NCBI GenBank assembly: GCA_030765065.1
Contig: CM060981.1
Span: forward strand, 228,849,152-228,913,151
Origin: Deroplatys truncata
Taxonomy: Eukaryota > Arthropoda > Insecta > Mantodea > Mantidae
DNA length: 64,000 nt
Reading direction: 5' to 3'
Under the pieces are notes generated by a model. The model made no database searches, was not told the DNA's origin, and worked only from the letters and a program-made list of their open reading frames with translations. This document shows positions 1-11,440 of this stretch, piece after piece. The position numbers and the translations under genes were made by a program. How positions within the stretch are numbered: the stretch's first letter is position 1; each line of letters opens with the position of its first letter.

Positions 1-189
1 TAAATTATTAATGGCATTAATCACATCTAAGATATTCTTTACATCGTAAAATTTAATTACGTTATTTACACCCTCGTTAGGACATACATTAAGGAAAAGG
101 TTCGTCTTTCTTCAATGTCATACCTGCACATAAGTCAGAATGGCATGGTCTTTGCATAGTCTTTAATAGTGTTTCTATTTATCAAATGA

Positions 190-585
190 GGTATATTAAT
201 CGGTGGCGCCGTGGCCGAGTGGTTAGACCGCTCGGCTCTCACTGAGGCGGCCCGCAGGGACCCGCATGCGGGATTTGTGGTGGACAAAGCGGCGTCTGGG
301 TGGGTTTTCTCCGGGTTCCCCCGCCATTCACCAACTGCTTAATCATCGCCTTTCCTTTCATCCATTTCACCGCCATGTCTTTTCATCTGCTTCCTTCCTC
401 CCATACCAGGTATCGGGCTGATCACCCATTCTGGATATTCTGTCTGATCCACGAGTGTCTGCTCCTCGACGGGCCTCTGACCCCAGGCACCCGCCTGAAG
501 TCCTGGGGGGTGTAAACCCTACATAAGAGGAGGTTAAACAGAGACAGAAGAAGAAGAACAAGAAGAAGAAGAGGGTATATTAATC
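190..585 (+). mobile_element. SINE-E copy 1, full length with target duplication
   Basis: A tRNA-derived SINE body spans about 202-573. It opens with a tRNA-like head holding an A-box (TGGCCGAGTGG, 212-222); the B-box region is disrupted. The body continues to a (GAA)n-type tail at about 547-573. The 12-bp direct repeat GGTATATTAATC flanks it exactly (190-201 and 574-585), the mark of target-primed insertion. The 3' half (around 400-520) matches the copies at 14.3 and 22.4 kb. It is a non-coding passenger that depends on a LINE. The small ORFs inside it on both strands are meaningless. Confidence 0.85.
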
Positions 586-969
586 CCAAAGGCCATGTCC
601 ACAATGATTGACTCAATTGATTAATACGCGAATGAAGCTGGTAAGCGATAGCTAAATGAGATCACAACCATGTGATATGTTTTCAACTACTCGCATAAAA
701 TAAGCAGCTTTCACGAACAATTATCTCTCCCTCCCTTTCTTAAGATTAGGACTGAAAGGGGCAGGCAGCGATTCTTAATGCAACTGGACTATTGAATGAT
801 ATATTTTACTCCATTTTCGATTATTGTCTTTCAGAATCTCAGCATCCTTATTAAAGAGTCTTGCTTTCTTAGACGAGACTGCTTTAAGTTCAAATTCACA
901 AATCATTGGATAAAGCGCTTAACCCGATGCACTGCTAATGACACACAGTCCACATAACAGATGATATAC
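586..969. other. No recognised feature
   Basis: AT-rich unique-looking sequence between SINE-E and the first TX copy. I see no gene, tRNA or repeat similarity. Confidence 0.5.
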
Positions 970-1814
970 TGTTTCTTACCTCCCTTATTAGGTATAGTAT
1001 TGCACTCCACTTAAAATTCGATACCGAGATTTCACCGCAAATGCATGTTTTGGGGGACCCTGAATTCAAATAATGCATTTTTGGAAATGTCCGTATGCGT
1101 GTATGTGTGTCTGTGAACAGCATAACTCAAAACCCAAAAGTCAGATCAACACCAAACATGTTATTTGAACTCAGTACCTTCCAAAGATACGACACGAAGA
1201 TTTTCAAGAAGATTCTTTAACCCCCGACCTACGCTTTACATTTAGAGTTAAGAGTTTTTGAAGATTTTATACTTCTAAATATTTTGATTAAAATGTAATC
1301 TATTAAAGATATTTACATGACAAATAAAATGTATATTTTAAATTTTCAGGAAATAGCCTATGAAGTCTGGAAGAAATGTTGCATAACTGGCAAACGTTAA
1401 GCGACAGGCGAAAACTTACTATACAAAAAATACGGATCTCTTTAAAACACACAATTTATTCAAATTATGTGTTTTGTGATATAAGTCGTTTCTGAGATAT
1501 CCGTTACTAAAGGTTCGAATTGCTCAGTTCTTGGTCATTCTCTTCAAATCCTTTCAACATTCAGTTGTTTCTCGTGATTGCATGGAAACAGTATGGAATT
1601 TTAAGACTAGCATATAGCGTCCAGTTGTTAAACATTTGACTGTCGCTTTTCCCTTTGTAGGATAACGAAATGCGTAATGTAGGTGTTTCTGCAAAGGTTT
1701 ATTTGGATTAAAATGTAGTATATAGAAAAATAAGCTTGAATAAGAATAAGTTGTATACCCACTAACAAATGATAGAGGGTAGAGGAAGTAATGTGCATTT
1801 ATTACATCAGTTTT
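970..1814 (+). mobile_element. TXb repeat, old full-length copy
   Basis: It aligns along its whole length with the TX family. The left end resembles the ACTTTCTCTAC...TAGTA start, followed by the CCAC..AAAATTCGATACCGAGATTTCACC block at about 1010-1040 and the GTGTGTCTGTGAACAGCATAACTC block at about 1100-1125. The right end is a decayed GTAGAGGAAGTAATG...ACATCAG (about 1780-1811). It is diverged from the TXa copies and shares TXb-specific sequence around 1565-1605 with the copies at 17.4 and 24.2 kb. It has no coding capacity. Confidence 0.75.
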
Positions 1815-1888
1815 CGATTTTGCTTCCTCTGATTACATATCTTATACATTGCAGTCCGCTCTCTCAAGATTCCTTGAAACTATCCTTA

Positions 1889-2290
1889 GGATAATTTTAG
1901 TTTGCTGTTTAAGACCGATAAACGGAGTTGCAGCTACTTTTTTGCCAGTCATCTTCCATGCACTTCCTAATTTTCTGGTACTCACGTCAGCTACAAATGT
2001 TCCATCAGTTTCTTAAGGTTTCCCTGCATTCCTAAGTCGGTTTAGATTTGACTTCACGTACTTTAAGAGCTCAAAGAGCTGTTTGACTATCTGTAAGTAT
2101 AGTTATCTGCGCGTTTTTAAAGTAGTCCTTAGCTATACTTTCGCATTTGGCAGCAAACATTTCAGCTGCACAGACAATAGTACGCTGGCCAATAATAAAG
2201 GATAATTCTTTTTCATAGCCGTATACGCCTTCCCTGCGTGTTGATTAGTTATTGATCCGTTCGTGTACCACGCTGGTCCGTGATAGAATT
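1889..2290 (-). pseudogene. Non-LTR retrotransposon RNase H domain remnant
   Basis: Translation of the minus strand, with frame changes, gives an RNase H1-like domain. A TDGS-type first motif has decayed to TNGS (2253-2264). Next come the stretch GYEKELSFIIGQRTIVCAAE and then TDSQTAL (2074-2094), the usual third-motif context. A late segment ends in ATPFIG near 1900-1925. Stops and at least one frameshift break it. In the family this domain lies downstream of reverse transcriptase and removes RNA from the RNA:DNA hybrid. The RT remnant of what is probably the same element lies upstream at 3.0-3.5 kb in the same orientation. The clade (Jockey, R1 or I-like) cannot be settled by eye. Confidence 0.7.
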
Positions 2291-2299
2291 TAGAACTAG

Positions 2300-2720
2300 C
2301 CCCTTGCTTCTATTCGCTACGTTCAGGGGGTGAAATAGCACATTGTGATTCAGTATTTCCCCTAGTTATCATTCTATCTGAGACCATTACATCCAAGTCT
2401 TTAATGGCTCAATCTCGCATTTAGAGATACAGGGGAGGAACACATAACAGAAGCAGCAAAACGGCAGTAGTGTTCCCATCATCCCAACATAGGCCATTTT
2501 TTGCAGGTTGGCCAGATGGGAAATGGACGTCATAGTTTTGACCCTAAGTCACCATATAATGGCAGCATAGGAAATTACGGGCAATATATTCCAGTAAAGC
2601 TATAAATGGGAAGAAATGGTTAAAACTGGACAGGAAAGTAGCCTTAACCAAGATTATTAACAAGGATAGTAAAACGTTGGGAGAGTACCTGTCCAAAGTA
2701 AAAAAGAAATGGTTATGGAC
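2300..2720 (-). pseudogene. LINE segment between RT and RNase H (degenerate)
   Basis: The minus strand around 2440-2510 reads NLQKMAYVGMMG followed, in another frame, by TTAVLLLLLCVPPLYL. This matches the conserved LQR.A...TGA..TTPTAAL...L...PL pattern between RT and RNase H in Jockey/R1-type LINEs. Frameshifts and stops are frequent. It ties the RT (3.0-3.5 kb) and RNase H (1.9-2.3 kb) pieces into one decayed element about 1.6 kb long. Confidence 0.55.
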
Positions 2721-2729
2721 AATAAAAAG

Positions 2730-2985
2730 AGATGTGAATTAATTTCTTCATGAGATATTAAGGTATGTAATAATATTATAATTTATAATATTAGTATTAT
2801 TATATTATTATTTTGGTATTACTACTATTATTATATTATCATTGTTTATGTTATAATTCAAGAAAGTAATATGGGTAGAATATGACAAGATAACAGCTTG
2901 GGCTGATGTATAGCCATATTCTAAGGAAGATTGCTAGCACAAATAAACAAATATATAAATAAATAAAAAATAAATATATCACGTT
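2730..2985. repeat. Very AT-rich spacer within the LINE
   Basis: A (TAT/ATT)-rich low-complexity block (2765-2860) and an A/T-rich stretch with AAATAAATAAAT-like runs (2940-2980) separate the RT segment from the downstream LINE segment. It may be a small insertion; no ends could be defined. Confidence 0.5.
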
Positions 2986-3014
2986 TAGTCTCATGTTTTA
3001 CCAAACATACTCCT

Positions 3015-3510
3015 GCAGGTCCAAAAGGTCCTATAGGCTCCTTTTAGGTGCATATCAAATTGTATTTTTCATGTTAACTTCTTGCCAAGGTATTTAACCT
3101 CCTTAGAAAATAGCATCTTTACCGCTACGATGAAGGATTCCCTAAGATGCCCAAGGTTACGAAGTCTCTTAAAAGGTTCAGTGGTCGTTTTGCTGGAATT
3201 GAAGGATAAATCACATTTGTTGCAGCAGCCATGTACTTTATCCAGGACTACTTGCAGCCCTTCGAAACTCTCGCAAAGGTTCCCTTTAAAAGTATAGCTA
3301 AGTCATCAGCATTGTAAAGTAGTAGCTCTTGCTCGGTTCCTTGATTAAGTCATTTACAATAAGGTTCCATAGGAGGCACTAAAACGCCCCTTCTCTGTGG
3401 ACAAACCCTCTCCACGGTAATATAAACCGTCCCTTCACTTAGAGAAGATGCTATTCTCCTGTGAGAAGACATAGCATTTATCCAACTATGAATTATTTTA
3501 GGTACTCCAT
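3015..3510 (-). pseudogene. Non-LTR retrotransposon reverse transcriptase remnant
   Basis: The minus strand encodes a recognisable RT palm and thumb. It starts with GVPKIIHSWINAMSSHRRIA (near 3450-3508). VERVCPQRRGVLVPP corresponds to the CPQG..LSP motif. The catalytic YADD has become NADD in YNADDLAIL (about 3293-3313). The segment near 3030-3110 reads EVKYLGKKLT, as in the usual EVKYLG..LD..LTW. Stops and frameshifts make it a dead copy. The family is an RT/endonuclease retrotransposon with a C-terminal RNase H, and the RNase H relic lies downstream at 1.9-2.3 kb. Confidence 0.75.
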
Positions 3511-3871
3511 GTTCTAGTGCAAAGAAATAATAGCTTGCGAGAGAAAACGTGCAATTTTGGATTGTCGTACTGCAAAGCGTAAAAGTAAGACTTTTCGGAA
3601 TATTTATTATGCAGTAAGTAAAGAATGTTATCGTTATTGTCTGTATTACAGAGTGTTATTCAGTAGTGATGAGACGATACCACTATTTGTTGATACTCAA
3701 TACCGATACTCACGTTATAAAAATCTGTAAAGGCCATAGCTTGTTATTAGTAATTGTCTATAGGATCTTTCAGCAAGAGTGTCCTATGTTTAACATGTAA
3801 TAGCTGCCATTGTTATTAAGTTACAGCAGTCATTTTTTTCATCTTATTACAGTTGTTATTGACAAATAGCC
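3511..3871. other. No recognised feature
   Basis: Unassigned AT-rich DNA between the LINE RT remnant and the transposase remnant. It could include the latter's untranslated leader, but no terminal inverted repeat was seen. Confidence 0.4.
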
Positions 3872-4292
3872 ATGGAACGTTACAGCACTCAGCAACGCGT
3901 AGAAATTGTGAAAATAATTATCAAAATGGATCATTTGTTCGCCAAACCTTCCGTGTATGGTGCGATGTTTATGGTGTACATAATCGTCCCTGCGAGAGAA
4001 CGATTCGGCGTTTGATTGATAAATTTGAAAGAAATGGTTCTGTCAGTGATCAAAGAATGCCTGTACGTAATCGATGTAAGCGCTCCAACGAAAACATAGG
4101 CGCCGTTCGTGAGAGTGTACGCGAGAACGGCAACAAATCAATTGCTCGTCGAGCGCAAGAATTGGGGCTTTCGCCGACCACAACTTGGCGAATTCTGCAT
4201 CTGGACTTGAATTTTCACGCTTAAAAATGGTGTTAACTCAAGAACTAAAGCCCAACGACCATAGGTTGCGCCGTGTATTCGCTGACTGGGCT
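3872..4292 (+). pseudogene. Mariner-like transposase N-terminal remnant
   Basis: The start at 3872 gives MERYSTQQRVEIVKI, the N-terminus of a widespread insect Tc1/mariner-like transposase with a helix-turn-helix DNA-binding region. A one-base deletion near 3915 shifts into the frame reading QNGSFVRQTFRVW...VHNRPCERTIRRL. The ERTIRRLIDKFERNGSV segment is the second helix region, and RRAQELGLSPTTTWRIL follows. A second one-base loss after FHA (about 4221) shifts again into MVLTQELKPNDHRLRRVFAD. Recognisable sequence stops near 4292, before the catalytic DDE/D core. The product would bind the element's terminal repeats. This copy cannot make a transposase. TXa begins about 130 bp downstream. 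Confidence 0.8.
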
Positions 4293-4421
4293 ATATTTAG
4301 ACTATCTTCTGATTGGTGGCATAAGAGATTCTGCCAACTTAGAGGTGCACGCTCTTCCAAAATTCATGCAAGCAATTAACTTATGGCCAGCCTGTCTTGC
4401 TGAGCTCGTGAGAATAGTGCT

Positions 4422-5267
4422 ATTTTACTTCCTCTACTATGTACAGTAAGTAGGGAAGTATTACATTACACCCAAGAACTCCATACTGAGATTTCACCCG
4501 AAATACATGTTTTGAGGACCTCTATAATGCAAAAAGATGAATAGTTTTAGAAAAAGTCCATATGTGTGTGTGTCGGTGTTGATGTGTGTATGTTAGTCCG
4601 TGAACAGCATAACTCAAAAACGAAAAGTCGGATAAATACCAAACTTGGTATTTAGATTCAGTATCTTTCAAAGAGGCGACACGAAGGCTTTCAAGAAAAT
4701 CCCCCCACCTTAGACTAACCTTTACATAGAACATTTTTCGAACATTTTGATTTTCCCAAAAATGGTTCTAACAATTTTGATTAAAATGTCATATATTTAA
4801 AATAATTTTATGACAAATTAAACGTATATCTTGAATTTTCTGAGAATTTCCCCAAAAGTCCGCTTCATTCTGAATAACATTTGCAAAACTGGTAAACCGT
4901 AAGAGATAGATAAATTGTAATACACAAAAAATGTAAATATCGTTAATCACACAATTTATGTCATATACATTCTTTTTGAGTAGTCAGCCGTTTCGGAGAT
5001 ATTGCTTGTTATTTATTTAAATTTTTCAGTTTTTTCTGTCCTGGACATGCAAAGTGAATGTAATGCTCCACATAGCAACCAACTCTTAAAAGATTTGACT
5101 ATCGCTTAAAGCCTATCATATTCCCTTTGCACCTACAAGAAAATTAGCAATAAGACAGTTTCTGCAAATGTTTATCTCGATTAACAGAAGTAGATGGAGA
5201 ATAAGCGTTTGTAAAATAGTTTGTACAAGAGTAGAGAAAGTATGTAAGTGTAACATATCAGATTTTT
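4422..5267 (+). mobile_element. TXa repeat
   Basis: Near full-length copy. The left end is TTTTACTTCCTCTACTATGTA (one T short of T5). The right end reads GAGTAGAGAAAGTATG...ATATCAG followed by T5. The GT microsatellite is short (4562-4590). It lies immediately downstream of the transposase remnant. No coding capacity. Confidence 0.85.
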
Positions 5268-5616
5268 CAAAATCTGGTTAAACCTGGTTACTATTGTTTA
5301 AACCACGTATCTGATTCTGACAATAAATTCCCTTGGGAACTTTCTGGTACACCTATTCTGCTTTTATGCCAATACCAATATGTCAAATTCTGCTTGTAAT
5401 GTTTGAATACATCTACATATACTCTTACATTTTATTTTAAATATTTGCTAATATCTCTCCGTTGTTATTGGTTACTTGTATTCTACTTAACGGCATGAAC
5501 CAGTCACCTTTACTCTGATTGCAATGGATCATTTCTTATCATTTCTTACGCGTTATAATTAATACGTTTAACAACTTTAACCGAGTGCCTCAACATTTCT
5601 TTTCATTTCTTGACAG
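5268..5616. other. No recognised feature
   Basis: Unassigned AT-rich sequence between two TX copies in opposite orientation. Confidence 0.4.
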
Positions 5617-6594
5617 AAAAATCTGATGTTATATATGCACATAACCTTTTCTACCCTCCAATGTTTATTAGAGGGTACACAAAGTATTCTTACTCAAGAT
5701 TTTTTTTCTATCCACTACAGTTTAATATAAATAACCTTTGCAGAAATAGCTGCATTACACATTTCATTATAGATACAAAGAAAACCGTGACAGTCAAATG
5801 TTTTCAGAACTGGACGCTATATGCCGGACTTAAAATTTCATACTGTTTCCATGCAATCGCGAGAAACAATTGAATCTTGAAAGAACTTAAGAGAATGACC
5901 AAGAAATTAAAAATCTGATGTGCTACACCCACATGACTTTCTCTAGTCTTGTACAAACTATTTTTACAAACGCTTATTCTCATATGCTTCATGTTAATCG
6001 AGATATCGAGATGTTAATCTTATTGCTAGTTTTCTTGTAGATGCAAGGGGAATATGGTAGGTTTTAAGCGATAGTCAAATCTTTTAACCGCTGGTTGCTA
6101 TGTGGCGCATTGCAATCTCTTTGCATGTCCAGGGCATACAAAAATGAATAAGGAATATGAAAAATAGTATAAGTATTGGAAAATTTAAGGGAATAACAAG
6201 CAAAATCTCAAAAATGGTTCACTCTACAAAAAAAAGTATATATGACATAAATTGTGTATTTTAACACGATCTACATTTTTTGTGCAGTAAGATTTTGTCT
6301 ATCTCTTATGGTTTACCAGTTATGCAAAAGTCGTTCACATGAAGAACACATTTGGAGACATCCCAGAAAATTCGAGATATACATTTCATTTGTCATGAAA
6401 ATTTCTTAAACTTATGATATTTTAATCAAAATCGTTAGAGCCGTTTTTGAGAAAATTAAAATTTTCGAAAAATGCTCCATGTAAAGGGTAGACTGGGGTG
6501 GGGGATTTTCTTGAAAACCTTCGTGTCGCATCTCTGTAAGACACTGAACCTAAATACCAAATTTGGTGTTTATGTTTGTTTCTGAGTTATGCTG

Positions 6595-6639
<45 letters not shown>

Positions 6640-7348
6640 ACACACGGACATGTTTCCAAAAATGCTTTTTTTGGATTCAGGGTGTCTCAAAACATGTATT
6701 TCCGGTGAAATATCGGTATCGAATTTTTGGGTGGAATACAATACTTCCCCTACTTACTATACTAGTAAAGAAAGTAAAAATTCAAACCTTTAATAACGGA
6801 TATCTCAGAAACGGTTTATCATACAAAAAAACTTATTTTAAATAAATCGTGTTCTTTTTTGTACAGCACGCTTTCGTCTATCGTGTAACGTTTACCAGTT
6901 ATATAAAATCCTTTCCGAATGAAGGGGATTTCATAGGCTATTCGCCAAAAATTCAAGGTATACATTTTGCTTGTCATATAAATAGTTTAATATATGGTGC
7001 TTTAATCAAAATCATTAGAGCCATTGTTTAGGCAGTCAAATATTTCGAAAAATGACCCATGTAAAGAATAGTTTGGGGTGGGGGGATTTTATTTAAAATC
7101 TTTGTGTTGCATCTTTGGGGGGTATTGAATCTAGATAACACGTTTGGTGTTTATCCGATTTTTTTTTTGAGTTACTCTGGTCACAGACACAGACACAGAC
7201 AGACAGACACACCCGGACAGGTTTTCAAAGATGCTTTATTTTGATTCAGGGTGCCTCAAAACATGCATTTACGGTGAAATCTCGATAGGGAATTTTTCTG
7301 TGGAATACAATACTTTCCCTACTTATACACGTAGTAGAGAAAGTAAAA
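5617..7348 (-). mobile_element. TXb repeat, interrupted by a TXa insertion
   Basis: An antisense TXb copy runs from about 5617 to 5909 and resumes at 6780-7348. Its two halves are contiguous when compared with the uninterrupted TXb copies at 1.0 and 16.8 kb: ...AAGAGAATGACCAAGAA | TTCAAACCTTTAATAACGG. The interior (5910-6779) is a complete younger TXa. The right end carries a (CAGA)-rich microsatellite (7187-7212) and GTAGTAGAGAAAGTAAAA. Confidence 0.85.
5910..6779 (-). mobile_element. TXa repeat nested inside TXb
   Basis: Complete antisense TXa from AAAAATCTGATGTGCTACACC to AGTAAAGAAAGTAAAAA, with A5 on both sides. It contains a long (CA)n run at about 6597-6634. The only long ORFs here are CA-repeat shadows. 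Insertion into TXb shows TXa is the younger subfamily. Confidence 0.9.
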
Positions 7349-8100
7349 AAAAGAAAGGCTTGTGTTATATTCACATAACTTTCCCTACCTACTCCTCTAC
7401 AAACTAAACTTATAAAAGCTTATTCTATTGGCTTGTATTACACATTTTGTTGTACATTCAAGTAGGCTTAAGTGAGATTCAAATCCGTCGCTATGTGACT
7501 TTGAAACATCGTTCTCTTTGCATGACCACTATAAAAAGCGAATAGGGACTTAACACTTGAAAAAAATTTAAGTATTTGAAATTTCAGGGTATTAAAAAGA
7601 CTATATTGAAATGGTTAATGCAACAAAACATATCATTTCTCATAAATTGTGCGATTTAACGAGACATAGATACATTTTTTGTGTGGTAAGATTTTATGTA
7701 TGTCTTATACAAAAGTCACTCAGAATGAAAAGGAATTCCCCGAAAATTCAAAATATAAATTTTATTTATCATGTAAATATTTAAATATACGCTGTCTTAT
7801 TCAGAATTGTTAATCGAGGCAGTTTCGAAAATTTTGAAAAATGGTCCATGTAAAGGGGTAGTTGGGGTTTGGATATATACCTAAAAAATTTTCGTATCAC
7901 ATCTTTGAAGGATATTGATCTTAAATATCAAGTTTGGTATATATCAAACTTTTTATCCTTCACACACACGGGCTAAGAATGCTTTTCTTTGGATCTAGCG
8001 GACCTCAAAAGATATATTTTTGATGAAATATCGACATCAAATTTTTGGATGGAATACAGTACTTCTACTTACTGTAAATACATAGTATAGAGAATAGAGA
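7349..8100 (-). mobile_element. TXb repeat, strongly diverged
   Basis: Antisense TX copy directly abutting the previous one. Recognisable blocks are TGTTATATTCACATAACTTTCC at the left, AAAATGGTCCATGTAAAGGGG near 7840, and the right-hand GAAATATCGACATCAAATTTTTGG block (about 8020-8045) ending near 8100. The microsatellite region is almost lost. Confidence 0.7.
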
Positions 8101-8269
8101 ATACGGTTTGATATAGCTCGTTAAATTTTATATCGCGATATGTTCTCTGTATATGATATTTAAGTCAAAGCACCAATAAAACTATGGATTTTTTGTTTTC
8201 ATAGATACATTGGCTTAAGTCTGCTTTTATCCCCTCCATATCTCCCAATGTAGTGAACAATGTATTCTA

Positions 8270-8520
8270 TGGCGTTCCCCTACAGGATGTGTCAGCACAG
8301 GAATACTTTAACACCACCGAGGAGAGTCGTGTTAGGAAGCAAAGGCGAGGGAACGTTTTACGGCCCAGCTCTTGATGGATAGCAGCAAGAGGGAAAGAAA
8401 TGAGGGCCGGGTCAATATCCATCAGAGGCAGTAGGGAGGATGAGATATGGGGTGGGTGTGTCACGCCTCCAGAATCGAACCCAAACACTTTAGGGGTGTG
8501 TCGATGGCGATCGTGTTTGC
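8270..8520 (-). mobile_element. Possible tRNA-derived SINE, single copy
   Basis: A GC-richer block. On the minus strand it holds a pol III B-box-like GGGTTCGATTCTGG (about 8466-8480) near its 5' side and a C/T-rich body. I see no second copy in the window and no target duplication, so it is a tentative SINE or SINE fragment. Confidence 0.3.
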
Positions 8521-9119
8521 TGGATGGCGTGCAATGGAGTTGTCAGGGTGAGTAATGTCAGTTGCCAAGCTTTGACACATACAAACTGACAGTGCACTCC
8601 ACGGACCATGCTCTCCCCCTCCCCCAGCTTCTCCCTAGCCACATGCTGACCATCGATTCTGCACGCAAAAGCAACATAACTGACTGTTCTTTCGGCTAAC
8701 TACGGGGATTTTCTGCTGCATTGCACTTTTATCGCTCACTTGTAGAGTAAGACGATAGGGGACTTAACATTTCTACTTCCGTCTCGCGTAACTCGATTAA
8801 CCTTTTCACTGCTAAACCCAGCTCCACATAACTTTGCTCGCATCTCTTAACTTTCACATGTTATAGTCAGCTCTCATTGGCTGATAGCGTAGAATAGATT
8901 GTTGTGGGATACAAACTAGTTTCTGTTTCATAATGATTTATCTTAACATATTCCAAGATAATTCTCAGATTTATATTTTCATCTTCTTCACCACTTCATG
9001 GTGGGCTGCTGCCTGTTCAGTCTTCACAGTGCCTCTTTTCATCTCCTTCTCGGGCTTCCCACGTCTCTCTTTTTAGGACCATATTGGGAAGCTATTTTTG
9101 GCAGTCTGGTATACTCCTA
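8521..9119. other. No recognised feature
   Basis: Mixed-composition DNA without similarity to the repeat families of this window and without credible ORFs. Confidence 0.4.
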
Positions 9120-9555
9120 ACATGTAAAGGGGCCCCCGGAACCCGGACAGAGGACCACAAGCAGGTCAGTCGGCCCATTGTGCTTCCAACGTAGCAACCT
9201 GTGAGGGAAGGACGAGGTGAGAGACACGAAGGACAGCCAGACGGGCGCAAGCACGAATGGAGTCCCTAACGTTTCCAGATAGAACGCATCCGACGTCGCA
9301 GGTCCCTGCCCACAAGCCATAAACCTCCAACCTCCAGGATCTCCCGGAGCGAAGAGAGACCTGTGGAGAGACCTGACTGAGCGCTACCGCAGCGACGCCA
9401 GGGAAGAAACCTTAACAGAGCGCAAACCACCGTCCAGCAGCAACCCGCCAAACACCGTAGCCTGCTCCTACAACCCTGAAACAGATGATAGGGAAGATGA
9501 TGGGCACAGGAAATAAGAGGAATGAGAGTCGTGGTAGAAGATCAGCCACCTCTCG
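9120..9555 (-). mobile_element. SINE-D copy, 5'-truncated
   Basis: On the minus strand this aligns with the SINE-D copy at 10.9-11.4 kb from CTGATCTTCTACCACGACTC onward. It runs through AGGGTTGTAGGA..., the GTTTCTTCCCTGGCGT block and the GCTTGTGGGCAGG block to GTCCGGGTTCCGGGGGCC at about 9128. The tRNA-like head is missing. It is GC-rich relative to its surroundings, which explains the long spurious ORFs here. Confidence 0.75.
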
Positions 9556-9559
9556 TTTT

Positions 9560-9990
9560 CCTCAAAAATTTCATTTCACAGCTTTGTATTCTACTCATTG
9601 TTCTAGGTACCCAGGTTTCACATCCATAGGGATTGCCATGGTGTCATAAAATTTCGTTCCTGTTTCGGGTCTTGTTTTATTATTTAAATTATTATGTATT
9701 GTTCCACAAATTGTTTGAAATCTCATTAATTTTCTATCTTTGTCTTTATCCTTCTCGTTACTGATTTCACATCCTACATAACTGAAGAAAGAGACTTTGT
9801 CATCGACGGCTATTTTCGACCTTTTTGTTATTTTCCCCCAGTTTGCCATTATTTTTGTATTCTCTCTTGATATTTCGATGTTATAATGTTTATATACTTA
9901 ATTAAGAGAATGTATTGAACGTTGTAAATCATGTTCTGTTACTTGTATTACTACAACATTATCAGCTACAGAAAATGTTTAAAATATTTC
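9560..9990 (-). pseudogene. LINE reverse transcriptase C-terminal fragment
   Basis: Minus-strand translation gives VADNVVVIQVTEHDLQRSIH, a decayed catalytic YADD context. It continues through YNIEISRENTKIMANWG, then FSYVGCEIS and KLMRFQTICGTIHNNLNNKT, to TKFYDTMAIPM near 9610. The order YADD, KTK.MA, YLGC..S, F...CGTI..TL, FY.TM.(V)P is the palm/thumb signature shared by the LINE pieces at 38.9, 54.4 and 61.1 kb. Stop codons and loss of everything upstream make it inactive. It adjoins the 5'-truncated SINE-D. Confidence 0.75.
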
Positions 9991-10919
9991 CTCGTGGTAA
10001 TTTTATGCCTGCGTCATTTTATTTTCATAATTATATGAATCAAATATATTACCTAACAGAGATACTGCATCTAGAGTGCACGTAAACTCTTTTCATCAAA
10101 TAGGTAGGAGGATCTTTCGGTTTAAACCTGCTTCTCATAATGACGAAAATCTGAGTTATATTGTCTTTTATTTTATATCGAAAGCTATACATTTATAAAG
10201 CGATAGCTGAGCTTATTAGCGTATGACAGAGATCCTCGAAAATTTCTGATCCATAGTTTTGAGGCTGAAGAGCTTGAAAGTCCACTTTCCTTGTTGTTTT
10301 TTTCTAATAATGTCACACGCTCCTTGTGTTTCATTAAGTTACAGTTACTTTAACATTATGTTTTAAATGTAATTTGAGCTCTAATGTTACATCTGATGGT
10401 TTCAACATTTGTGCTGAAATATTCCATGCCAAATTTACGCTATAAACGATGCTTATTATGATGATGCTTTTTACGAATGAACTCTTCTTTACTTTAGATA
10501 TATTACCAGTTCGCCTCTGGTCTATGGATCCTAGTTATCAAGCCACATTGTATGCATCCATCGAATAAATGGAACAGTCGCAACGAAACCGTCTGGTGGG
10601 TTGGTCAGGAGAGTGTCCGTCACAATACCTAACGTCACCTATTCTCCGTGCGGTAACACGATTGCTTTGTTTACTTACTAAACCTCTCTGCCTGGTCATG
10701 ACTTTGTTTTTATCGCCTGATCTTGGTTGCACAGAGCTTGTTTGTCACACGCATCGCTAATTAAAAGTGTACATAAGCCAATTAGGGTAAAAGGACAGGA
10801 AAGGTAACGCGAAAGAGTGCATACGGGGTAAAGTTATACAAACAGAATTTACATACTTCTCGCTGGTTGTCTGATGCTGACCATCCGCGCCGATATTGTT
10901 CGCCCTATATCCAACACTC
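9991..10919. other. No recognised feature
   Basis: The first ~60 bp may still belong to the LINE RT (GIKLPRGNI on the minus strand, near 10000). The rest shows no gene or repeat that I can support. Confidence 0.4.
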
Positions 10920-11440
10920 TACCGAGCGGCATGGCTCAGCGGCACCGTCTGTGGCCCGCATTCGAGAGGTCCCGGGTTGGATCCCCGGCGACTGTCCACT
11001 CTGGCCCATGAGGTCCGACAGGGGAATGTTGGGATGGTTAATCTTCTACCGCGACTCTCCACCGTCTCATTTCCTGTACCATCATCTTCCTTGTCATTTG
11101 TTTTAGGGTTGTAGGACCGGTGTTCGGCGAGTTGCGGCTGGGCGGTGGAAGTTTCTTCCCTGGCGTTGCTGCGTGGACTGCTCAGTTAGGTCTCTTCCTC
11201 GAGTAGGCCCGGTGGGACGCCTGAGATTCGGTAGCTTGTGGGCAGGTTCGGGCTACGTCGGATTCGCTCAACCTGGAAACATTAGTGACCACACCTGTGG
11301 TTACGTCATCGTCATCCGGACCTGGTCGTCCTTCGGATCTTTCCTCTCATGCTTCCCTCCCGAGGATCATTGGTAGAACCACAAGGTGCCGACTGGCTGT
11401 TTGCGGTGCTCTATCCGGATTCGGCGGCCGCCTCCGTTAG
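10920..11440 (+). mobile_element. SINE-D copy with intact pol III boxes
   Basis: tRNA-derived head beginning ACCGAGCGGCATGGCTCAGCG, with an A-box (TGGCTCAGCGG, 10932-10942) and a B-box (GGTTGGATCCC, 10976-10986). A long GC-rich body of about 450 bp follows. It matches the antisense copy at 9.1-9.6 kb and, more weakly, that at 29.9-30.4 kb. Transcription would be by RNA polymerase III from the internal boxes. Overlapping ORFs are shadows. Confidence 0.8.
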
